A stretch of 64,000 bases of DNA from Aurantibacillus circumpalustris (GTDB lineage Bacteria > Bacteroidota > Bacteroidia > B-17B0 > Aurantibacillaceae), in assembly GCF_029625215.1 (NCBI RefSeq), contig NZ_CP121197.1, positions 1,860,001 to 1,924,000 of the forward strand, read 5' to 3'. Made by a program: the position numbers and the translations under genes. Every line of letters starts with the position of its first letter. Within the stretch, counting starts at the first letter, position 1. Positions 16,962-27,345 of the stretch are shown here, one piece after another. The notes beneath the pieces are model-generated. The model was not told the origin of the DNA and searched no databases. It saw only the letters and a list, made by a program, of their open reading frames with translations.

Positions 16962-19900
16962 TTATTTCGTCACCACAATTTTTTGATAAATCTGAAGCCC
17001 ATCTATTTGTCCACTAACAAAATAAATTCCTTTTGCAAGATCACTGATGTTCACTTCATAATTATTGTTAGCCGACAAATTAATAACTCTGATTAATTGG
17101 CCGAGTTCATTTACTAAACTCAATTTTAAATCGGCGCTCGTTTGAATAGTAAACTTACCATCGTTAGGATTTGGATAAATGCTTACTCCACTGTTCAAAT
17201 TACTTAATTCATTTAATCCAGAGCAGTTTGATATTTTCACTTGAACCGTTGCGGTACTACTACAACCGTTATCATCTGTTCCTGTTACTGTATAATTCGC
17301 AGTGGTACCAGTTGGAGATACTGTAATGGTTGGCCCTGTCATGGTATTATCCCAAGCATAACTTGAGCCTCCGGCTGCCGTAATTTCAACAGATTCTTTT
17401 ACACAAATAAGCGTTCTTGCAGGAACAGCAGTAATGGTAGGATTGTAATAAATACCCAAAGCAATGGTTTGTGTTGCAGGACAAATTAAACCAACAGAAT
17501 TGCTATTGGCAGTAAGAGTGAATACAGATGCTACAGTAAGCGGTATTTGTAAAATTTGATTGGTAATTGGAGTCCCACTACCTGTATGCCAGTTGTATGT
17601 ACCCAAAACGCCATTACCTCCATTTAGATTAATTAGTCCGCCAGAACAAGTGTTTGTGCTACCACTAATAGTAAGTGTTGGAATAAATACGCTTACTGCA
17701 ACTGTTTGAGTGTTTTTACAACCTGTACTGGAATTTGTTCCTTCCACGGTATATATAATAGCACTTGAAGTAAGTGCAATTGGATTTACAACAGCTGCCT
17801 GAGTTAAAACATTGTTGGCATTTGCATCCCAACTGTATGTGCTAGCTCCAAGAGCTGTTAAAGTGGCGCCACCACCAGAACAGATCAAGGCTTTATTTGA
17901 TGTTACCGTTAAGTTAGGTTTTGCATAAACTAAAACAACCTGACTAGCACCGGAAGTACAACCAAAAGAATTATCACCTGTTACATTATAAGCGGTAGCC
18001 GTTGTTGGTGTATCAGCAATACTAGCTCCGTTAAAAATACCACCACCGGTAGCAGTCCAAGTGTAATTAATTCCACCACTTGCATTAAGGTTAACGGTTT
18101 GACCTTCACACAATGAAGGTGTGCTCGCTGTAGCCGTAATTGTTGGATTTGGATTTGCATTTAAAAACACAGTGGTTGTACTAATACAAGTTCCATCAGA
18201 AGCAGCCACTGAATAAACTGAAGGCGCAATAGGACTAACAATAGGACTAGAACCGGTAAAGGTATAAGTTGGAGGTCCTGGAGACGTCCACGTATAAGTT
18301 AGAGCACCACCAATGGCAAGCGTTGCAGGTGTTAGTGCACAAACTACGGTAGGAGTTACAATCGCAAAAACAGTTGGTAAAGGATTCGTTTGCAGTGAAA
18401 GTACTTGTGTATTAACACATGAAGAATTTGCTTTAGTAATGGTATATGTTGTAGTTCCCAAAACCGGAGTCACAATAAAATTGGCTGTGTTTACCGTTTG
18501 TGTGGCACTCGACCAGGTGTAAGAAAGAGCTCCTGTTGCAGAAAGGGTAGAAGAACCCCCAATACAAACTAAACCGGGATTTGCGGTAGGTACATTAACC
18601 GGCGTTGGATAAACCGTAACCGGCATAGTAGCAAAAGCTGTACAACTTAAAGCACTTGTTCCAATAACGGTATAAGTTGCCGTTAACGGAGGTGTGAAAC
18701 CCACACCGTTAGTGATACCGCCAGCACCGCCAGACCAAACATAATTGGTTGCGTTACCAGTTGCTGTAAGCGTTACACTACCACCTGCACATAAAGTAGA
18801 AGTGCTTGTTGCAGGATTAACCGTTGGAAAAGGATGAACTGAAACTGAAGTCACAGCCGTTGTTGTACCACAGCCATTCACGCCACTCACAGTATAACTA
18901 ACTGCTGAAGTGGGAGAAAACACAACACCGTTGGTAACAGGAATTGATCCACCAGCCCAATTGTGAACCAAAGCACCATTTGCTGTAAGCATAACTGTTT
19001 GTGTTGGACAAATTCCTCCACTTGCACTTGCGGTGTTAGCAACCGTTAACACGGGAAGAGATCCGTTTACTGTGATAGTGATAGCAGAAAAGGCTGTACA
19101 GTTAGAAGAACTTGTTGCGCCTAAAGTATAAGTAGTTGTAGTTGTTGGAGAAACCACAACAGAAGAACTGCTTGCGCCTGTGCTCCACGAATAATTACTT
19201 ACAGCGTTGGTCGTTAAGGTAGCTGAATTACCATTACAAATCGCGTTAATACTACTACTGGTTAAACTTGATAGGGAAATATTACATAACTCGGTTATTA
19301 TTACTTTTCCATTTCCAGTATTTACACCAGATGCATTTACCTGATTGATACCACTATTGATGGAGCCACCACCGCCGGCTACTGTATTGGAGGATCCACC
19401 TCCGCCAGAAAAACCACCGCCAGCACCACCATTATTGATGCAATAACCACCATGGCTACCGCCACCGCCAAACCCACCATTAGCCGTAAAATTACAAGTA
19501 GTATTGTTTGTAAGAGGACCACCTCTTCCGCCATTTACAAAAGCTTGACCTGGACTTGAATAGAGAGTGCTAGCACTACAGGGGTCTCCATCGGTTAAAA
19601 AACCGCCACCACCTGCGCCACGGATGCCACCCAAGCCACCATTTCCATTTATCCCGCCGGCTACAGCGCCAGTTCCACCTGCGGTAGTAGTTAAGCCAGG
19701 AGCGGATAAATAAGTTCCAGCCCCACTTCCACCTCCGGCAACTAATATTGCAGACGTTGTTGTTGTGTACGGTGTTCTCACAACAAACGATCCACCACCA
19801 CCACCACCTGGTCCTGTTCCACCATCATCACCCTGTTGACCAACTAATATCCGAAGAACTTCACCGGCAATTAAATTAAAATTTCCTGCCATGGAAGCTC

Positions 19901-20216
19901 CGTTAGAACCGCCGATTGAGCTACTAATACCACCTTGTGCACCTCTTGCTTCTATTCTGTATATTCCTGTAAACGGCACTGTCCAAGTTTGCATTCCACT
20001 AATCGTGGTAGTAACTAGTCCGTTTAGATTAGTACTCAAATACGCTGTGTTAACCTGTGTCTGGGTTGGTCCGACACTACCAGTGGCCCCACAATTCGTA
20101 AAAGTGTAGCTCTGTTGGGCGAATCCTAAATAAGAAAAACTTACCAACAAAATAGTCAGTAATGCGAATTTTCTTAAAAAAGTTGCTTTATGTTTTTGTG
20201 AGTAGATTTGTTTCAT
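16962..20216 (-). CDS. Giant Gly-rich/Ig-like surface protein with T9SS domain (copy 1)
   Basis: 1084 aa from ATG 20216. Signal peptide (LTILLVSFSYLGFAQ), then a Gly-rich domain (residues ~40-310) of the type also seen in the ALK receptor family (GIYRIEARGAQGG, GPGGGGGGSFVVRTPY). About nine Ig/PKD-like repeats of 75-85 aa follow, each with the pattern C.G....L.A.GA..Y.W, then P...T.YTV.GT....GC. The C terminus (GVSIYPNPNDGKFTI to YQKIVVTK) is a type A T9SS domain. Probably a cell-surface adhesin or matrix protein. It is related to, but clearly diverged from, the two following copies. Confidence 0.85.
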   Translation of the reverse strand: MKQIYSQKHKATFLRKFALLTILLVSFSYLGFAQQSYTFTNCGATGSVGPTQTQVNTAYLSTNLNGLVTTTISGMQTWTVPFTGIYRIEARGAQGGISSSIGGSNGASMAGNFNLIAGEVLRILVGQQGDDGGTGPGGGGGGSFVVRTPYTTTTSAILVAGGGSGAGTYLSAPGLTTTAGGTGAVAGGINGNGGLGGIRGAGGGGFLTDGDPCSASTLYSSPGQAFVNGGRGGPLTNNTTCNFTANGGFGGGGSHGGYCINNGGAGGGFSGGGGSSNTVAGGGGSINSGINQVNASGVNTGNGKVIITELCNISLSSLTSSSINAICNGNSATLTTNAVSNYSWSTGASSSSVVVSPTTTTTYTLGATSSSNCTAFSAITITVNGSLPVLTVANTASASGGICPTQTVMLTANGALVHNWAGGSIPVTNGVVFSPTSAVSYTVSGVNGCGTTTAVTSVSVHPFPTVNPATSTSTLCAGGSVTLTATGNATNYVWSGGAGGITNGVGFTPPLTATYTVIGTSALSCTAFATMPVTVYPTPVNVPTANPGLVCIGGSSTLSATGALSYTWSSATQTVNTANFIVTPVLGTTTYTITKANSSCVNTQVLSLQTNPLPTVFAIVTPTVVCALTPATLAIGGALTYTWTSPGPPTYTFTGSSPIVSPIAPSVYSVAASDGTCISTTTVFLNANPNPTITATASTPSLCEGQTVNLNASGGINYTWTATGGGIFNGASIADTPTTATAYNVTGDNSFGCTSGASQVVLVYAKPNLTVTSNKALICSGGGATLTALGASTYSWDANANNVLTQAAVVNPIALTSSAIIYTVEGTNSSTGCKNTQTVAVSVFIPTLTISGSTNTCSGGLINLNGGNGVLGTYNWHTGSGTPITNQILQIPLTVASVFTLTANSNSVGLICPATQTIALGIYYNPTITAVPARTLICVKESVEITAAGGSSYAWDNTMTGPTITVSPTGTTANYTVTGTDDNGCSSTATVQVKISNCSGLNELSNLNSGVSIYPNPNDGKFTIQTSADLKLSLVNELGQLIRVINLSANNNYEVNISDLAKGIYFVSGQIDGLQIYQKIVVTK

Positions 20217-20370
20217 GTTTCCTTTTGTTAGATTAATAATACACAAACTAAAATAAACAAATTCTAGGGAACAAAACGTTAAAATATTTTCAAAGCTATA
20301 TTTTCATCGTAATAATATTAAAGATGACTTGTGTTTTGATAAATTAAGCCTTTTTTGTAATAAACAGAAA

Positions 20371-20396
20371 GCCTCGACCAGTTTCCTAGTCGAGGC
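20371..20396 (-). terminator. Hairpin after giant copy 2
   Basis: Arms GCCTCGAC and GTCGAGGC downstream of the gene ending at 20426 on the minus strand, followed by a weak T-rich tract. Confidence 0.65.
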
Positions 20397-20425
20397 CTTA
20401 TATTTTTAATAATATTTTATAATCT

Positions 20426-23400
20426 TTACTTCGTCACCACAATTTTCTGGTAAATCTGAAGCCCATCTATTTGTCCACTAACAAAATAAATCCCTTTTGC
20501 TAAATCAGTAATGTTTACTGCGTGCTTATTAGCCGCAGATAGTTCAATCATTCTGATGAATTGACCTAATTCATTCACTAAATTTAGTTTTAAATCAACC
20601 TTACTTTGAATAGTGAACTTACCATCATTCGGATTTGGATAAATGCTTACTCCACTGTTCAAATTACTTAATTCATTTAATCCAGAGCAGTTTGATATTT
20701 TTACTTGAACAGTTGCGGTACTGCTACAACCGTTATCATCTGTTCCTGTTACTGTATAATTTGCAGTAGTGCCAGTTGGAGATACCGTAATGGTTGGTCC
20801 TGTCATGGTATTGTTCCAGGCGTAACTGGTAGCTCCGGCCGCTGTAATTCCAACAGATTCTTTTGTGCAAATAAGTGTTCTTGCAGGAACGGCAGTAATG
20901 GTAGGATTGTAATAAATACCCAAAGCAATGGTTTGTGTTGCAGGGCAAATTAAACCAATAGAATTGCTATTGGCAGTAAGAGTGAATACGGATGCTACAG
21001 TAAGCGGCATTTGCAGAATTTGATTGGTAATTGGAGTACCGCTACCTGTATGCCAGTTGTATGTACCCAAAACGCCGTTACCCGCGGTTAGATTAATTAG
21101 TCCGCCAGAACAAGTGTTTGTGCTACCATTAATTGTAAGTGTAGGAACAAAAACGTTTACCAATACTGTTTGGGTGTTTTTACAACCTGTATTAGAGTTT
21201 GTTCCTTCAACGGTATACATAACAGCACTCGAGGTAAGTGCAATTGGATTTACAACAGCTGCCTGAGTTAAAACATTGTTGGCATTTGCATCCCAACTGT
21301 ATGTGCTAGCTCCAAGAGCCGTTAAAGTGGCAGCACCGCCAGAACAGATCAAGGCTTTATTTGATGTTACCGTTAAGCTAGGTTTTGGATATACTAAAAC
21401 AACCTGACTAGCACCAGAAGTACAACCAAAAGAATTATCACCTGTTACATTATAAGCAGTAGCCGTTGTTGGTGTATCAGCAATACTAGCTCCGTTAAAA
21501 ATACCACCACCGGTAGCTGTCCAAGTGTAATTAATTCCACCACTTGCATTAAGATTAACGGTCTGACCTTCACACAATGAAGGTGTGCTCGCTGTAGCCG
21601 TAATTGTTGGATTTGGATTTGCATTTAAAAACACCGTGGTTGTACTAATACAAGTTCCATCAGAAGCAGACACTGAATAAATAGAAGGAACAACAGGACT
21701 AACAATAGGACTAGAACCTGTAAAAGTATAAGTTGGAGGTCCGGGAGCAGTCCACGTATAAGTTAGCGCACCACCAATTGCAAGTGTTGCAGGTGTTAGT
21801 GCACAAACCACAGTAGGAGTTACAATTGCAAAAACAGTCGGTAAAGGATTCGTTTGCAGTGAAAGTACTTGAGTGTTAACACACGAAGAATTTGCTTTTG
21901 TAATTGTATACGTTGTAGTTCCCAAAACTGGAGTGACAATAAAATTGGCTGTATTTACAGTTTGTGTAGTACTTGACCAAGTGTAAGAAAGAGCACCCGT
22001 TGCAGAAAGGGTAGAAGAACCCCCAATACAAATTAAACCGGGATTTGCGGTAGGTACATTAATCGGTGTTGGATAAACCGTAACCGGCATAGTAGCAAAA
22101 GCTGTACAACTTAAAGCACTTGTTCCAATAACAGTATAAGTTGCCGTTAACGGGGGGGTGAACCCCACACCGTTAGTGATACCGCCAGTACCGCCAGACC
22201 ATGCATAATTGGTTGCATTACCCGTTGCAGTTAAAGTGACACTGCCACCCGCACATAATGTAGAAGTACTGGTAACAGGATTAACTGTTGGAAAAGGATG
22301 AACAGAAACTGAAGTCACAGCCGTTGTTGTTCCACAAGCATTCACGCCACTTACGGTGTAACTTACTGCTGAAGTGGGAGAAAATACCACGCCATTTGTT
22401 ACAGGAATTAACCCGCCAGTCCAAGTGTAACCACTAGCACCACTCGCAGTAAGTATTACCGTTTTCGTAGGACAAATACCACCGCTTGCACTAGCTGTGT
22501 TGGCAACTGTAAGTACTGGAATACCAGGGTCCACGGTTACATTCATAATAGCTGTAGAGATACACCCTAAAGAATTTGTTCCCCGAACTGTGTAAGAAGT
22601 ATTTGATGTTGGACTCACTGTAATACTAGTTGCATTTGAACCACCAGGTGTCCACGTATAACTCAAAACATTTGACGCTGTTAATGTCGGCGTTGAACCA
22701 GTGCAAATAGATAAACTGGTTGCACTTGCAATAACACCGGCTCCGTTGAAATTATAAGTAAATGTAATAAGACCGTTTCCATTCCTTACGCCACTTATTG
22801 TAGTTGTATTGGTTAACCCGCCAAGATAGGAAGATCCGCCGCCGCCGCCGCCGCCATTACAACCACTTCCACCACCACCACCATAATATCCACCACCACC
22901 ACCACCAGAACAACCTGCTACTCCTGAGTTGCCGCCGATTCCTAAAGCTCCTGCCGTACCTACCGCACTACCAGCTTGCGTATCTGTACCAGCAACACCT
23001 CCAGTAGTCTGTGTGCCTCCTAATCCTGATTTAGTTGATACTACACCGCCATATTGCATACCATTTCCTCCTGTTAAGCCACCGCCGTCTCCGCCCGTAG
23101 CTACCACATAAGAACTTCCACCGCCACCACCACCGCCAACAATAACTCGGTTAGTAAGGGCATTACCACCATTTCGGATATCTGAAGCACCTCCGCCTCC
23201 GCCTCCGCCATATAAAGTTGAGTAAGAACCTCCTAATCCGCCACCATTAAAACCACCTGTTCCACCCACACCAGTACCTCCATTTACACCCATGCCGCCT
23301 ACATTAAGATACAAAACAGAGCCCTGAGTAACAGTTATTATCCCAGCAGCGTATCCTCCTTTCCCTCCTAAACCAGCTGGTACACTTCCACCAAAATAGC

Positions 23401-23593
23401 CATAACCTCCTTCTGCTCCCCATACTTCTACCGAAATAGTTGATACGCATGAAGGAACAGTGAATATTTGGGTACCTCCTGTATAACTAAAAGTCTGAGT
23501 GATTTGTCCCTTAATTAAACTGAAATTTAGCAGTGCAAAGCATACTGCATAAAATGATTTTAGTTTTAGAATTGAAATGTAATTGTGTTTCAT
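20426..23593 (-). CDS. Giant Gly-rich/Ig-like surface protein with T9SS domain (copy 2)
   Basis: 1055 aa. Signal peptide (FYAVCFALLNFSLIKG), Gly-rich domain (residues ~30-285, with many GGGGGG runs), then Ig-like repeats in the same order as copy 1, and a type A T9SS domain ending YQKIVVTK. From about residue 440 onward the protein is almost identical to the 24021-27239 protein, while the Gly-rich N-terminal part differs. The shared block is described separately at 20571-22279. Probably a surface adhesin; the partner is unknown. Confidence 0.85.
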   Translation of the reverse strand: MKHNYISILKLKSFYAVCFALLNFSLIKGQITQTFSYTGGTQIFTVPSCVSTISVEVWGAEGGYGYFGGSVPAGLGGKGGYAAGIITVTQGSVLYLNVGGMGVNGGTGVGGTGGFNGGGLGGSYSTLYGGGGGGGASDIRNGGNALTNRVIVGGGGGGGSSYVVATGGDGGGLTGGNGMQYGGVVSTKSGLGGTQTTGGVAGTDTQAGSAVGTAGALGIGGNSGVAGCSGGGGGGYYGGGGGSGCNGGGGGGGSSYLGGLTNTTTISGVRNGNGLITFTYNFNGAGVIASATSLSICTGSTPTLTASNVLSYTWTPGGSNATSITVSPTSNTSYTVRGTNSLGCISTAIMNVTVDPGIPVLTVANTASASGGICPTKTVILTASGASGYTWTGGLIPVTNGVVFSPTSAVSYTVSGVNACGTTTAVTSVSVHPFPTVNPVTSTSTLCAGGSVTLTATGNATNYAWSGGTGGITNGVGFTPPLTATYTVIGTSALSCTAFATMPVTVYPTPINVPTANPGLICIGGSSTLSATGALSYTWSSTTQTVNTANFIVTPVLGTTTYTITKANSSCVNTQVLSLQTNPLPTVFAIVTPTVVCALTPATLAIGGALTYTWTAPGPPTYTFTGSSPIVSPVVPSIYSVSASDGTCISTTTVFLNANPNPTITATASTPSLCEGQTVNLNASGGINYTWTATGGGIFNGASIADTPTTATAYNVTGDNSFGCTSGASQVVLVYPKPSLTVTSNKALICSGGAATLTALGASTYSWDANANNVLTQAAVVNPIALTSSAVMYTVEGTNSNTGCKNTQTVLVNVFVPTLTINGSTNTCSGGLINLTAGNGVLGTYNWHTGSGTPITNQILQMPLTVASVFTLTANSNSIGLICPATQTIALGIYYNPTITAVPARTLICTKESVGITAAGATSYAWNNTMTGPTITVSPTGTTANYTVTGTDDNGCSSTATVQVKISNCSGLNELSNLNSGVSIYPNPNDGKFTIQSKVDLKLNLVNELGQFIRMIELSAANKHAVNITDLAKGIYFVSGQIDGLQIYQKIVVTK
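20571..22279. repeat. Near-identical 1.7 kb block shared with 24166-25874
   Basis: With an offset of exactly 3595 nt, the two blocks align without gaps. By eye only one difference was found (G at 21074, T at 24669, silent). Outside the block the two genes differ at many positions, then match again over about 65 nt near 22441-22507, giving a mosaic. Confidence 0.9.
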
Positions 23594-24020
23594 GATTTTA
23601 GAATGCTTTTAAGTTATAAAGTTAGTTAATTACCTTAAAATAGTTTCCTGTTTACAAAATTTTTTTTATTTAGATTATTTACCTGTTTTTTTAGTAAAAG
23701 TTTAATTTATCTGCATTAAGTTTTTACGTTTTCCTATGATAAAAAATATTCGCTCTCAAATAATATTAAAACGGGATTAAACCCTAAACAGTTCAAAAAA
23801 AGAACTGCCTGCGATTAAGTGTTTGTAGGAATTTCAAGCCGTTCTTTCATTAGGAAATCCTTTCAAACACTATATCGGGATTACTCACATTAAGCCCGAT
23901 AGTTCGTCTTTTTCAAAGACTTCTACTGTCTAAATGTGGTTGAATATATATAACCGAGTACTTTTAAAATAAAAGCCGTAACAAATTTTTGTTACGGCTT
24001 TATAAAAGTTTCAATAAACC
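23594..24020. other. Intergenic region with several hairpins
   Basis: No gene seen. It contains CAGTTC/GAACTG (23789-23807), an imperfect inverted repeat with arms at 23818-23835 and 23853-23871, split CCCGATA-type arms at 23871-23902, and the terminator at 23973-24000. Confidence 0.6.
23973..24000 (-). terminator. Terminator after giant copy 3
   Basis: Arms AAGCCGTAAC and GTTACGGCTT with an 8-nt loop, 20 nt downstream of the stop at 24021 on the minus strand. Confidence 0.85.
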
Positions 24021-27000
24021 TTATTTCGTCACCACAATCTTCTGATAAATCTGAAGCCCATCTATTTGTCCACTAACAAAATAAATTCCTTTTGCAAGAT
24101 CACTGATGTTTACTTCATGATTATTGATTGCAGACAGATTTATCACTCTAATGAGTTGACCGAGTTCATTCACTAAATTTAGTTTTAAATCAACCTTACT
24201 TTGAATAGTGAACTTACCATCATTCGGATTTGGATAAATGCTTACTCCACTGTTCAAATTACTTAATTCATTTAATCCAGAGCAGTTTGATATTTTTACT
24301 TGAACAGTTGCGGTACTGCTACAACCGTTATCATCTGTTCCTGTTACTGTATAATTTGCAGTAGTGCCAGTTGGAGATACCGTAATGGTTGGTCCTGTCA
24401 TGGTATTGTTCCAGGCGTAACTGGTAGCTCCGGCCGCTGTAATTCCAACAGATTCTTTTGTGCAAATAAGTGTTCTTGCAGGAACGGCAGTAATGGTAGG
24501 ATTGTAATAAATACCCAAAGCAATGGTTTGTGTTGCAGGGCAAATTAAACCAATAGAATTGCTATTGGCAGTAAGAGTGAATACGGATGCTACAGTAAGC
24601 GGCATTTGCAGAATTTGATTGGTAATTGGAGTACCGCTACCTGTATGCCAGTTGTATGTACCCAAAACTCCGTTACCCGCGGTTAGATTAATTAGTCCGC
24701 CAGAACAAGTGTTTGTGCTACCATTAATTGTAAGTGTAGGAACAAAAACGTTTACCAATACTGTTTGGGTGTTTTTACAACCTGTATTAGAGTTTGTTCC
24801 TTCAACGGTATACATAACAGCACTCGAGGTAAGTGCAATTGGATTTACAACAGCTGCCTGAGTTAAAACATTGTTGGCATTTGCATCCCAACTGTATGTG
24901 CTAGCTCCAAGAGCCGTTAAAGTGGCAGCACCGCCAGAACAGATCAAGGCTTTATTTGATGTTACCGTTAAGCTAGGTTTTGGATATACTAAAACAACCT
25001 GACTAGCACCAGAAGTACAACCAAAAGAATTATCACCTGTTACATTATAAGCAGTAGCCGTTGTTGGTGTATCAGCAATACTAGCTCCGTTAAAAATACC
25101 ACCACCGGTAGCTGTCCAAGTGTAATTAATTCCACCACTTGCATTAAGATTAACGGTCTGACCTTCACACAATGAAGGTGTGCTCGCTGTAGCCGTAATT
25201 GTTGGATTTGGATTTGCATTTAAAAACACCGTGGTTGTACTAATACAAGTTCCATCAGAAGCAGACACTGAATAAATAGAAGGAACAACAGGACTAACAA
25301 TAGGACTAGAACCTGTAAAAGTATAAGTTGGAGGTCCGGGAGCAGTCCACGTATAAGTTAGCGCACCACCAATTGCAAGTGTTGCAGGTGTTAGTGCACA
25401 AACCACAGTAGGAGTTACAATTGCAAAAACAGTCGGTAAAGGATTCGTTTGCAGTGAAAGTACTTGAGTGTTAACACACGAAGAATTTGCTTTTGTAATT
25501 GTATACGTTGTAGTTCCCAAAACTGGAGTGACAATAAAATTGGCTGTATTTACAGTTTGTGTAGTACTTGACCAAGTGTAAGAAAGAGCACCCGTTGCAG
25601 AAAGGGTAGAAGAACCCCCAATACAAATTAAACCGGGATTTGCGGTAGGTACATTAATCGGTGTTGGATAAACCGTAACCGGCATAGTAGCAAAAGCTGT
25701 ACAACTTAAAGCACTTGTTCCAATAACAGTATAAGTTGCCGTTAACGGGGGGGTGAACCCCACACCGTTAGTGATACCGCCAGTACCGCCAGACCATGCA
25801 TAATTGGTTGCATTACCCGTTGCAGTTAAAGTGACACTGCCACCCGCACATAATGTAGAAGTACTGGTAACAGGGTTAACTGTTGGAAAAGGATGAACAG
25901 AAACAGAAGTCACAGCCGTTGTTGTTCCACAACCATTTACACCGCTCACAGTGTAACTCACTGCTGAAGTGGGTGAAAACACCACGCCGTTTGTTACAGG
26001 AATTGCTCCACCGGACCAAGAATAAGTCAATGCACCACTTGCAGTAAGTATTACCGTTTTCGTAGGACAAATACCACCGCTTGCACTAGCTGTGTTGGCA
26101 ACTGATAAAACAGGAATGGATCCGTTTACTGTTATTGTAATTACTGCAGAGCTTGTACAATTAGAAGGACTTGTTGCAGTTAAACTATAAACAGTATTAG
26201 ACAGGGGAGAAACAACAATTGAAGACGTACTTGCGCCAGTGCTCCACGAATAATTACTTACCGCGTTGGTTGTTAGAGTCGCCGAATTACCGCTACAAAT
26301 TGCATTGATACTACTGCTGGTTAAACTTGAAAGTGAAATATTGCATAATTCTTTAATAATTACCATCCCGTTTCCTGTCACATTGGGTCTGGTCACAAAA
26401 CCGGGTTGACCATACATGATAGTTGTAGCACTTGTTACTCCACCAATGTAGCCGGAGCCGCCGCCACCGCTGCCACCTTGAGTTGCGCCACCACCACCAC
26501 CATACCAGCCGCCACCGCCGCCGCCGGCAGGATAGGCGTTACCTGATATACTTCCTCCATTTCCACCAAGACCAAAACTACCGGCAACTCCTATACTGGT
26601 GGTGGCATATATGCCACCTGCACCGCCTGCGCTTTGCGTTCCTCCTTTACCGTTGTGGGTAGTTTGAGAAGTTCCTAGTACACCATCTTGGCCAGATGTG
26701 CCACCGCCATTACCACCAATCCCAACATAAGGTGTACTAGCAGCGCCGCCGCCGCCGCCGCCGCCGCCAGCAACAATTACCCTATTTGAATAAACAGTAT
26801 TTTGAGTAGTTCTGACATCTGTGCCACCACCACCACCACCTTTGTAATAACTATTGGAAGAGCCGCTAAAACCACCGCCGCCGCCATTCCAACCACCAGC
26901 TGCTGTAACCAATGCAGCACCTGTAGTATTTGTCGATTGACCTTTTCCTCCAACATATATGTATAAGGTTGTGGTTGAAGCTACTGTATAAATTCCATTG

Positions 27001-27239
27001 CTATAACCACCTTTACCTCCGGTTCCGATTGTAGCAGCAGTAAGTCCGCCATCTCCACCATCTGCTCCCCAGCACTCTATAGAATAAGAACCTGCCTGAA
27101 GGGTAAAGTTTTGTACACTTCCAGTGTAATTTAAAGTGTACGTTGTTTGCGAGTAAGCCGTACCCGAAAATAGCGTCAATGTAAGCGCAAACAATCCGTG
27201 TTTTGTGCTTGATACTAACTTATGTATTTTTCTTTTCAT
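24021..27239 (-). CDS. Giant Gly-rich/Ig-like surface protein with T9SS domain (copy 3)
   Basis: 1072 aa. Signal peptide (LFALTLTLFSGTAYSQ), a Gly-rich domain of its own (GAALVTAAGGWNGGGGGFSG), then Ig-like repeats. The first repeats resemble copy 1 (SLTSSSINAICSGNSATLT); the rest are nearly identical to copy 2, including the T9SS C terminus. It thus looks like a chimera of copy 1-type and copy 2-type segments. Probably a surface adhesin. Confidence 0.85.
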   Translation of the reverse strand: MKRKIHKLVSSTKHGLFALTLTLFSGTAYSQTTYTLNYTGSVQNFTLQAGSYSIECWGADGGDGGLTAATIGTGGKGGYSNGIYTVASTTTLYIYVGGKGQSTNTTGAALVTAAGGWNGGGGGFSGSSNSYYKGGGGGGTDVRTTQNTVYSNRVIVAGGGGGGGGAASTPYVGIGGNGGGTSGQDGVLGTSQTTHNGKGGTQSAGGAGGIYATTSIGVAGSFGLGGNGGSISGNAYPAGGGGGGWYGGGGGATQGGSGGGGSGYIGGVTSATTIMYGQPGFVTRPNVTGNGMVIIKELCNISLSSLTSSSINAICSGNSATLTTNAVSNYSWSTGASTSSIVVSPLSNTVYSLTATSPSNCTSSAVITITVNGSIPVLSVANTASASGGICPTKTVILTASGALTYSWSGGAIPVTNGVVFSPTSAVSYTVSGVNGCGTTTAVTSVSVHPFPTVNPVTSTSTLCAGGSVTLTATGNATNYAWSGGTGGITNGVGFTPPLTATYTVIGTSALSCTAFATMPVTVYPTPINVPTANPGLICIGGSSTLSATGALSYTWSSTTQTVNTANFIVTPVLGTTTYTITKANSSCVNTQVLSLQTNPLPTVFAIVTPTVVCALTPATLAIGGALTYTWTAPGPPTYTFTGSSPIVSPVVPSIYSVSASDGTCISTTTVFLNANPNPTITATASTPSLCEGQTVNLNASGGINYTWTATGGGIFNGASIADTPTTATAYNVTGDNSFGCTSGASQVVLVYPKPSLTVTSNKALICSGGAATLTALGASTYSWDANANNVLTQAAVVNPIALTSSAVMYTVEGTNSNTGCKNTQTVLVNVFVPTLTINGSTNTCSGGLINLTAGNGVLGTYNWHTGSGTPITNQILQMPLTVASVFTLTANSNSIGLICPATQTIALGIYYNPTITAVPARTLICTKESVGITAAGATSYAWNNTMTGPTITVSPTGTTANYTVTGTDDNGCSSTATVQVKISNCSGLNELSNLNSGVSIYPNPNDGKFTIQSKVDLKLNLVNELGQLIRVINLSAINNHEVNISDLAKGIYFVSGQIDGLQIYQKIVVTK
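24166..25874. repeat. Second copy of the 1.7 kb near-identical block
   Basis: Gap-free match to 20571-22279 at an offset of 3595 nt, with one visible difference. Divergence resumes at 25875 (G versus A at 22280). Confidence 0.9.
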
Positions 27240-27261
27240 GTTATTGTGTGTTTAAAATTTG

Positions 27262-27279
27262 ATCCGATAGCTATCGGAT
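27262..27279. repeat. Palindrome ATCCGATAGCTATCGGAT
   Basis: Perfect 18-nt palindrome 23 nt upstream of the giant copy 3 start; same family as the element in the tRNA-Cys remnant. Confidence 0.8.
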
Positions 27280-27333
27280 GAATTATTGTCTTACAATTTA
27301 TACTGTTTTACTACCTAAGTCTGCGTTTGAATG

Positions 27334-27345
27334 CGATAGCTATCG
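27334..27345. repeat. Palindrome CGATAGCTATCG
   Basis: Perfect 12-nt core with GCG/GGGC flanks; same family as 27262-27279. Confidence 0.75.

Noticed and set aside
22804-23111. His- and Pro-rich plus-strand frames
   Set aside because: Antisense of GGN glycine codons in the Gly-rich domain.
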